From assembly GCA_947165725.1 (NCBI GenBank), contig CAMVBL010000039.1, forward strand, positions 1-8,371: DNA of 8,371 nt, in the 5' to 3' direction. Position 1 is the first letter of the stretch. Each line of letters opens with the position of its first letter. The notes beneath the pieces were generated by a model. That model was not told the origin of the DNA, searched no databases, and saw only the letters and a list, made by a program, of their open reading frames with translations. Origin of the DNA: an uncultured Caryophanales bacterium (GTDB taxonomy: Bacteria > Bacillota_I > Bacilli_A > RFN20 > CAG-826). Shown one piece after another: positions 6,301-8,371 of this stretch. The position numbers were made by a program, and so were the translations under genes.

Positions 6301-6712
6301 AATGATTACAATTATTACTACAGCGTTAGTTATTTTCACCTCACTTTCCTTAGTGGTCTCTTCCTTCATGATCGCGGTTATTACTTATATCTCAGTTATG
6401 GAAAGAGTAAAGGAAATCGGTGTCATCCGTTCTCTTGGTGGTAGAAAGAAAGACGTATCTCGTTTATTTATTGCCGAAAACCTCGTGACAGGTGTGATGT
6501 CTGGTATTATCGGTTTAGTCATCACTGAAGTGGTGTGTATCATTATTAATCTTATTATCGGTAACTTTGGTGTACCGGCTATCGCGGTATTAACATTACC
6601 AATTATGGGTATTATGCTCGCTTTATCCGTTGTCTTAAGTGTGGTCGCTGGTTTAATTCCAAGTATGCATGCTTCTAGACAAGATCCAGTCACCGCTTTA
6701 CGGAGTGAATAA
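3380..6712 (+). CDS. MacB/FtsX-type ABC exporter: fused ATPase, zinc ribbon and permease
   Basis: A 1110-residue ABC-type membrane protein of the MacB/LolCDE/FtsX class, expected to use ATP for export or mechanical work across the membrane. The ATPase is at 1-225: Walker A GPSGCGKT 39-46, Q-loop Q91, signature LSGGQ 143-147, Walker B with D167-E168, switch H199, all intact. A four-cysteine zinc ribbon follows (C238-x2-C241-x10-C252-x2-C255). TM1 is at about 297-317. An extracytoplasmic domain of about 650 residues follows, with four cysteines (427, 785, 858, 891), then three C-terminal spans (about 975-1002, 1035-1060, 1071-1094). V-M-E-R-V-K-E-I-G-V-I-R-S-L-G and the end D-P-V-T-A-L-R are permease hallmarks. 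MacB itself is about 650 residues with a much smaller outer domain. As in MacB, one polypeptide would dimerise into a complete transporter. The substrate is unknown: peptide, antibiotic or envelope-stress roles are possible. The stop overlaps the rimO start by 1 nt. Confidence 0.93.
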   Translation: MLKLVNIKKNYEMKNQEPVKALRGVSVNFRRNEFVAVLGPSGCGKTTFLNIIGGLDRYSEGDLIIKGKSTKNYSDYDWDTYRSHSIGFVFQAYNLIGHQSISKNVELALTIAGVDKKERKERAYQALAKVGLKGMEKKKPNQLSGGQMQRVAIARALVNNPEILLADEPTGALDSETSVQIMDLLKEVAQDRLVVMVTHNPDLAVKYATRIVNMFDGVITGDSNPFDGNELPEVSYRCPKCGEIINEKVARCPKCGVLASYPDGDINKGKKKNSSMSFFTATALSVANLFSKSKRTILVAIAGSIGIFGVSTVLAASTGVRRYIDNMQDDMLSSYPLSIAEESVDMSSLMTGLYQDPDSKIATFDPTTEVGLNSMIDYLMDRYSDFTSVKTNTIDENLVQFVKDIPSNYVSATSFSYGIDPTNNIFCEWKPNDNAETMKISLNGLTQRYIAELKTVEGFSAYASYVDLFTDFMKLMPGDQDYILSQYDLLGDSHFPQNENEIMLVVEGDTTLTDLVFAQLGYYQEEEVMNIAKKAIKKYDENNTETDAELDAKYPYKTSFSYETLLGQKFTYYPHDTIYHYDDIPVRPYKNYNIVLRNSTNDEFYSFQYSSNTSSTLVKGILYTGSHINLSPFNSETLYAVKMKPSFDPSALINSQENVTFEDLLADPESEDPLERDPASGKFLTFDAEVARGLMTGNASPDLYTKINYIQIEGGDSTGATVNSLVGEIMGLPAKQFISAKEIKDEMETVTGYQYSATVEDSWTGGTELKIAGILRPKKGVSFGCLSRGVYYTDAFQEKYMNDAFNSKIIRDEARGFASFIDQGRHNADLYNAYVTFKFTDWTDPDNPNYDAFGYASCLNGDLNSSFGSLLSSITGTNYASENATHFRSLCGLKIVETADENNVIIAREYKKLPENMSIYPVNFETKNQVNKYLDKWNSDETIVLSNGVTLKASDRDELTYTDTISIIINVIDTMITIITTALVIFTSLSLVVSSFMIAVITYISVMERVKEIGVIRSLGGRKKDVSRLFIAENLVTGVMSGIIGLVITEVVCIIINLIIGNFGVPAIAVLTLPIMGIMLALSVVLSVVAGLIPSMHASRQDPVTALRSE
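4091..4144 (+). other. Zinc-ribbon segment inside the ABC exporter
   Basis: This encodes residues 238-255, with two C-P-K-C knuckles separated by 10 residues. At the DNA level the knuckles are an exact 14-bp direct repeat, TGTCCAAAATGTGG, at 4091-4104 and 4133-4146. It lies on the cytoplasmic side, between ATPase and first membrane span. Metal binding is inferred from the four cysteines. Confidence 0.85.
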
Positions 6713-8001
6713 TGAAAAAGATTGCATTAATCTCTTTAGGCTGTGCAAAAAACCTTGTCGATAGTGAAAATATCCTTGGTCTTTTACTCAAGAATCACTA
6801 TGGAATAGTGAACAACAAAGAAGAAGCAGATATTCTCATCATCAATACATGTGGCTTTATCGAAGCTAGTAAGAAAGAAAGCATTGATGTCATTTTAGAT
6901 AACATTAATAAAAAACAAAAAGTTGTCGTTACTGGTTGTTTAGTCAACCGTTATGTTGATGACTTAAAGAAATCTATTCCAGAAGTGGACTTATGGATTC
7001 CAATTAGAGACTATCCAAGATTCACACAATTATTAGCCACTCTTGATAAAGATATCACTAACTATGAAGGCCTAAATGATGACTATCGTTTAGTCTCCAC
7101 AGGCACCTATAGTGCGTATCTTAAGATTGGTGAAGGTTGCTCTAATTGCTGCACATATTGCGCTATTCCTTTAATTCGTGGACCATATGTTTCTCGCCCA
7201 TATGAAGACATCATAAAAGAAGCCAAAAAGCTTGCGAGTGAAGGTTATAAAGAACTTATTGTCTTGGAACAAGACACCACAAGGTATGGCCTAGACTTAA
7301 AAGAAAAGAAAACCATTGTGGATTTACTCAAAGGCTTATTAGAAATAAAAGAGCTTTCTTTCATCCGTTTACTATATTTATATCCAGATGAAATCACTGA
7401 TGAATTAATCGATTTAATTGCTAAGGAGAAGAGATTAACTCCATATTTTGACATTCCAATTCAACATAGTGAAGATAAGATTCTTAAAGCGATGAATAGA
7501 CGTGGTGATAAGGCTTATCTCACTAACTTATTTAAGAAAATCAAAACCAAGATTCCTAACGCTGTTTTAAGAACGACCGTGATGGTGGGTTTCCCTGGTG
7601 AAACTAAACAAGACTTTGATAATCTTTTAAAATTCATTGAAGAAGTGAAATTTGATCATTTAGGTGGCTTTACCTATTCTAAAGAAGAAGGCACTAAATC
7701 TTATGATTTCCCTCATCAAGTAAGACAAGCCACTAAACAAAAACGTTTAGACGAATTAATGGTCTTACAACAAAAGATTTCCTATGACTCGAATAAAAGA
7801 CATATTGGTGAAATTATGAACGGCTTAGTGGTGGGTAAAGAAAATGGCTACTACTTATTAAGAAGCTATTGGAACGCTCCTGATGATGTCGATGGTAAAA
7901 TTCTTTTCTCTTCTAAAGAAGAGTTAAACGAAGGCGATATAGTTAATGTTAAAATCAAAGAAAGTTATGTTTATGATTTATATGGAGAAATCGTTAAATG
8001 A
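6712..8001 (+). CDS. rimO: Ribosomal protein S12 methylthiotransferase
   Basis: Adds a methylthio group to the conserved aspartate of ribosomal protein S12 by radical-SAM chemistry with two [4Fe-4S] clusters. At 429 residues it is close to E. coli RimO (about 440). The N-terminal UPF0004 domain opens with ISLGCAKNLVDSE and has cluster cysteines C11, C47 (N-T-C-G) and C76 (T-G-C). The radical-SAM motif is C143-x3-C147-x2-C150, followed by A-I-P-L-I-R-G, typical of RimO rather than MiaB. V-G-F-P-G-E-T lies near residue 294, and the C-terminal TRAM domain (about 365-429) carries A-P-D-D-V-D-G and ends D-L-Y-G-E-I-V. The ATG shares its A with the transporter's TAA, with GGAG 6 nt upstream (6702-6705). 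The TGA stop overlaps the next start. An extra cysteine, C146, sits inside the radical-SAM loop. All key residues are present. Its presence behind an exporter probably reflects co-transcription rather than a shared pathway. Confidence 0.96.
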   Translation: MKKIALISLGCAKNLVDSENILGLLLKNHYGIVNNKEEADILIINTCGFIEASKKESIDVILDNINKKQKVVVTGCLVNRYVDDLKKSIPEVDLWIPIRDYPRFTQLLATLDKDITNYEGLNDDYRLVSTGTYSAYLKIGEGCSNCCTYCAIPLIRGPYVSRPYEDIIKEAKKLASEGYKELIVLEQDTTRYGLDLKEKKTIVDLLKGLLEIKELSFIRLLYLYPDEITDELIDLIAKEKRLTPYFDIPIQHSEDKILKAMNRRGDKAYLTNLFKKIKTKIPNAVLRTTVMVGFPGETKQDFDNLLKFIEEVKFDHLGGFTYSKEEGTKSYDFPHQVRQATKQKRLDELMVLQQKISYDSNKRHIGEIMNGLVVGKENGYYLLRSYWNAPDDVDGKILFSSKEELNEGDIVNVKIKESYVYDLYGEIVK

Positions 8002-8273
8002 AATACTTTGATAAATGGCAAAAGTTCATCGTTATAGGCGCTGGTGTATCACTTTTCTTGATGATTGTCTTTTATGTGGCGATGGTGAGCACTGGCACTT
8101 TTGTCTATGACGAAAACGGTTTTATTGTCAATCTTGAAGTTGACTTGAGACTCCAATTATTCTATTCGACTTTCTTCTTTATGCAATTAGCCTTTGGAGC
8201 GTGGTTTATCGCCCGTTCTATTACCTATAGAATGCGCAAAAAAGAAGCGCTCAAAGAACAAGAAGAATATTAA
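7998..8273 (+). CDS. Small two-span membrane protein of unknown function
   Basis: A 91-residue protein I cannot assign to a family. Membrane spans are at about residues 11-32 (IVIGAGVSLFLMIVFYVAMV) and 53-73 (LFYSTFFFMQLAFGAWFIA). Between them is an outer loop of about 20 residues with acidic character (Y-D-E-N-G...N-L-E-V-D). Basic stretches at the N-terminus (K-Y-F-D-K-W-Q-K) and after the second span (R-M-R-K-K) place both ends in the cytoplasm. The start forms an ATGA overlap with the rimO stop, and GGAG (7984-7987) lies 10 nt upstream inside rimO, so it is the translationally coupled last gene of the operon. The start and reading frame look real because of this overlap and the clean topology. 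It shows no evident resemblance to the pair at 2317-3274. Confidence 0.82.
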   Translation: MKYFDKWQKFIVIGAGVSLFLMIVFYVAMVSTGTFVYDENGFIVNLEVDLRLQLFYSTFFFMQLAFGAWFIARSITYRMRKKEALKEQEEY

Positions 8274-8278
8274 TATTC
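8265..8278. repeat. Perfect 14-bp palindrome over the last gene's stop codon
   Basis: GAATATTAATATTC is fully self-complementary and contains the TAA stop (8271-8273). With no loop and only AT pairs inside, a stable RNA hairpin is unlikely. A T6 run at 8300-8305 follows after an A6 run (8285-8290) and could form a weak A-T stem, so termination here is possible but not convincing. Confidence 0.4.
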
Positions 8279-8306
8279 ACCCCTAAAAAAGCGTAAATAT
8301 TTTTTA

Positions 8307-8334
8307 TTGATATAAGAAAGTATTTATGTATAAT
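8307..8334 (+). promoter_or_regulatory. Strong sigma-A-type promoter for the tRNA gene
   Basis: TTGATA (8307-8312; 5 of 6 consensus bases) and a perfect TATAAT (8329-8334) are separated by 16 nt. Transcription should start near 8341, four nucleotides before the tRNA 5' end at 8345, leaving a very short precursor leader. The strength and position fit a stable-RNA promoter. Confidence 0.8.
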
Positions 8335-8344
8335 TATTAATGCT

Positions 8345-8371
8345 GCCCCCTTAGTAAAATGGTATTACGCA
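8345..8371 (+). tRNA. 5' part of a tRNA gene, truncated by the window end
   Basis: The last 27 nt fit tRNA numbering exactly. They give acceptor strand GCCCCCT (1-7), T8 and A9, D-stem GTAA (10-13) pairing perfectly with TTAC (22-25), and D-loop AATGGTA with A14, G18-G19 and A21. Base 26 and the start of the anticodon stem (GCA) follow. The anticodon lies outside, so the amino acid cannot be stated. The upstream promoter supports a real gene. A chance match to the full D-arm with all invariant bases in register is unlikely. Confidence 0.82.

Noticed and set aside
6385..7454. Minus-strand open frames at 6385-6693 and 7245-7454
   Set aside because: They are shadows of the permease C-terminus and of rimO, with no ribosome sites or recognisable product.
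7990..8001. Mycoplasma-type genetic code (TGA as tryptophan)
   Set aside because: rimO ends at TGA exactly where RimO proteins normally stop, tryptophans throughout are TGG, and the ATGA overlap makes sense only with TGA as a stop.
8279..8306. Terminator after the last gene (A6 at 8285-8290 and T6 at 8300-8305)
   Set aside because: The possible stem is only A-T pairs with a 9-nt loop, too weak to call; some termination here cannot be excluded.

Overview
The window is AT-rich chromosomal DNA, most likely from an anaerobic or facultative low-GC Gram-positive bacterium (Bacillota, in the Bacilli/Erysipelotrichia or a Mollicutes-like neighbourhood). The evidence is the AT-rich codon choice, purine-rich Shine-Dalgarno sites (TAAGGAG, AAAGGAG, AGGAGA), a class III anaerobic ribonucleotide reductase, and a MacB/FtsX-type transporter of Gram-positive style. 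TGA ends rimO exactly where RimO proteins normally end, so the standard bacterial code is in use and not the mycoplasma code. No phage, IS, CRISPR or rRNA signal is visible.

Left part (1-2177), all on the minus strand: a tetR-family regulator (2177-1620), a bidirectional Rho-independent terminator (about 1542-1585), a 150-nt leader with an 8-bp hairpin, and nrdD (1399 to beyond the left edge), the N-terminal 466 residues of the anaerobic ribonucleoside-triphosphate reductase. nrdD is cut by the window edge, so its glycyl-radical end and any nrdG lie outside.

Middle part (2178-3379): the tetR gene diverges from two overlapping small membrane-protein genes (2317-2781 and 2771-3274). These are paralogues of each other, sharing two membrane segments and an L-T-F-E-R-D motif. 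The divergent region holds two inverted repeats of the form TGTA..TAC. A related but perfect 18-bp inverted repeat (TTTGTATTAATATACAAA) lies in the promoter region of the downstream ABC transporter. I infer, without proof, that the TetR protein controls both the membrane-protein pair and the transporter operon.

Right part (3380-8273), plus strand: a compact operon with overlapping stops and starts. It holds a 1110-residue fused ABC exporter (ATPase, then a four-cysteine zinc ribbon, then an FtsX/MacB permease with an extracytoplasmic domain of about 650 residues), then rimO (methylthiotransferase for ribosomal protein S12), then a 91-residue two-span membrane protein. At the far right a strong promoter (TTGATA-16-TATAAT) fires into the first 27 nt of a tRNA gene with a perfect D-arm, cut by the window end.

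The points most worth a second look are the zinc ribbon between ATPase and permease, the repeated operator-like site linking the TetR region to the transporter, the duplicated small membrane-protein pair with an apparently leaderless first gene, and the linkage of rimO to an exporter.
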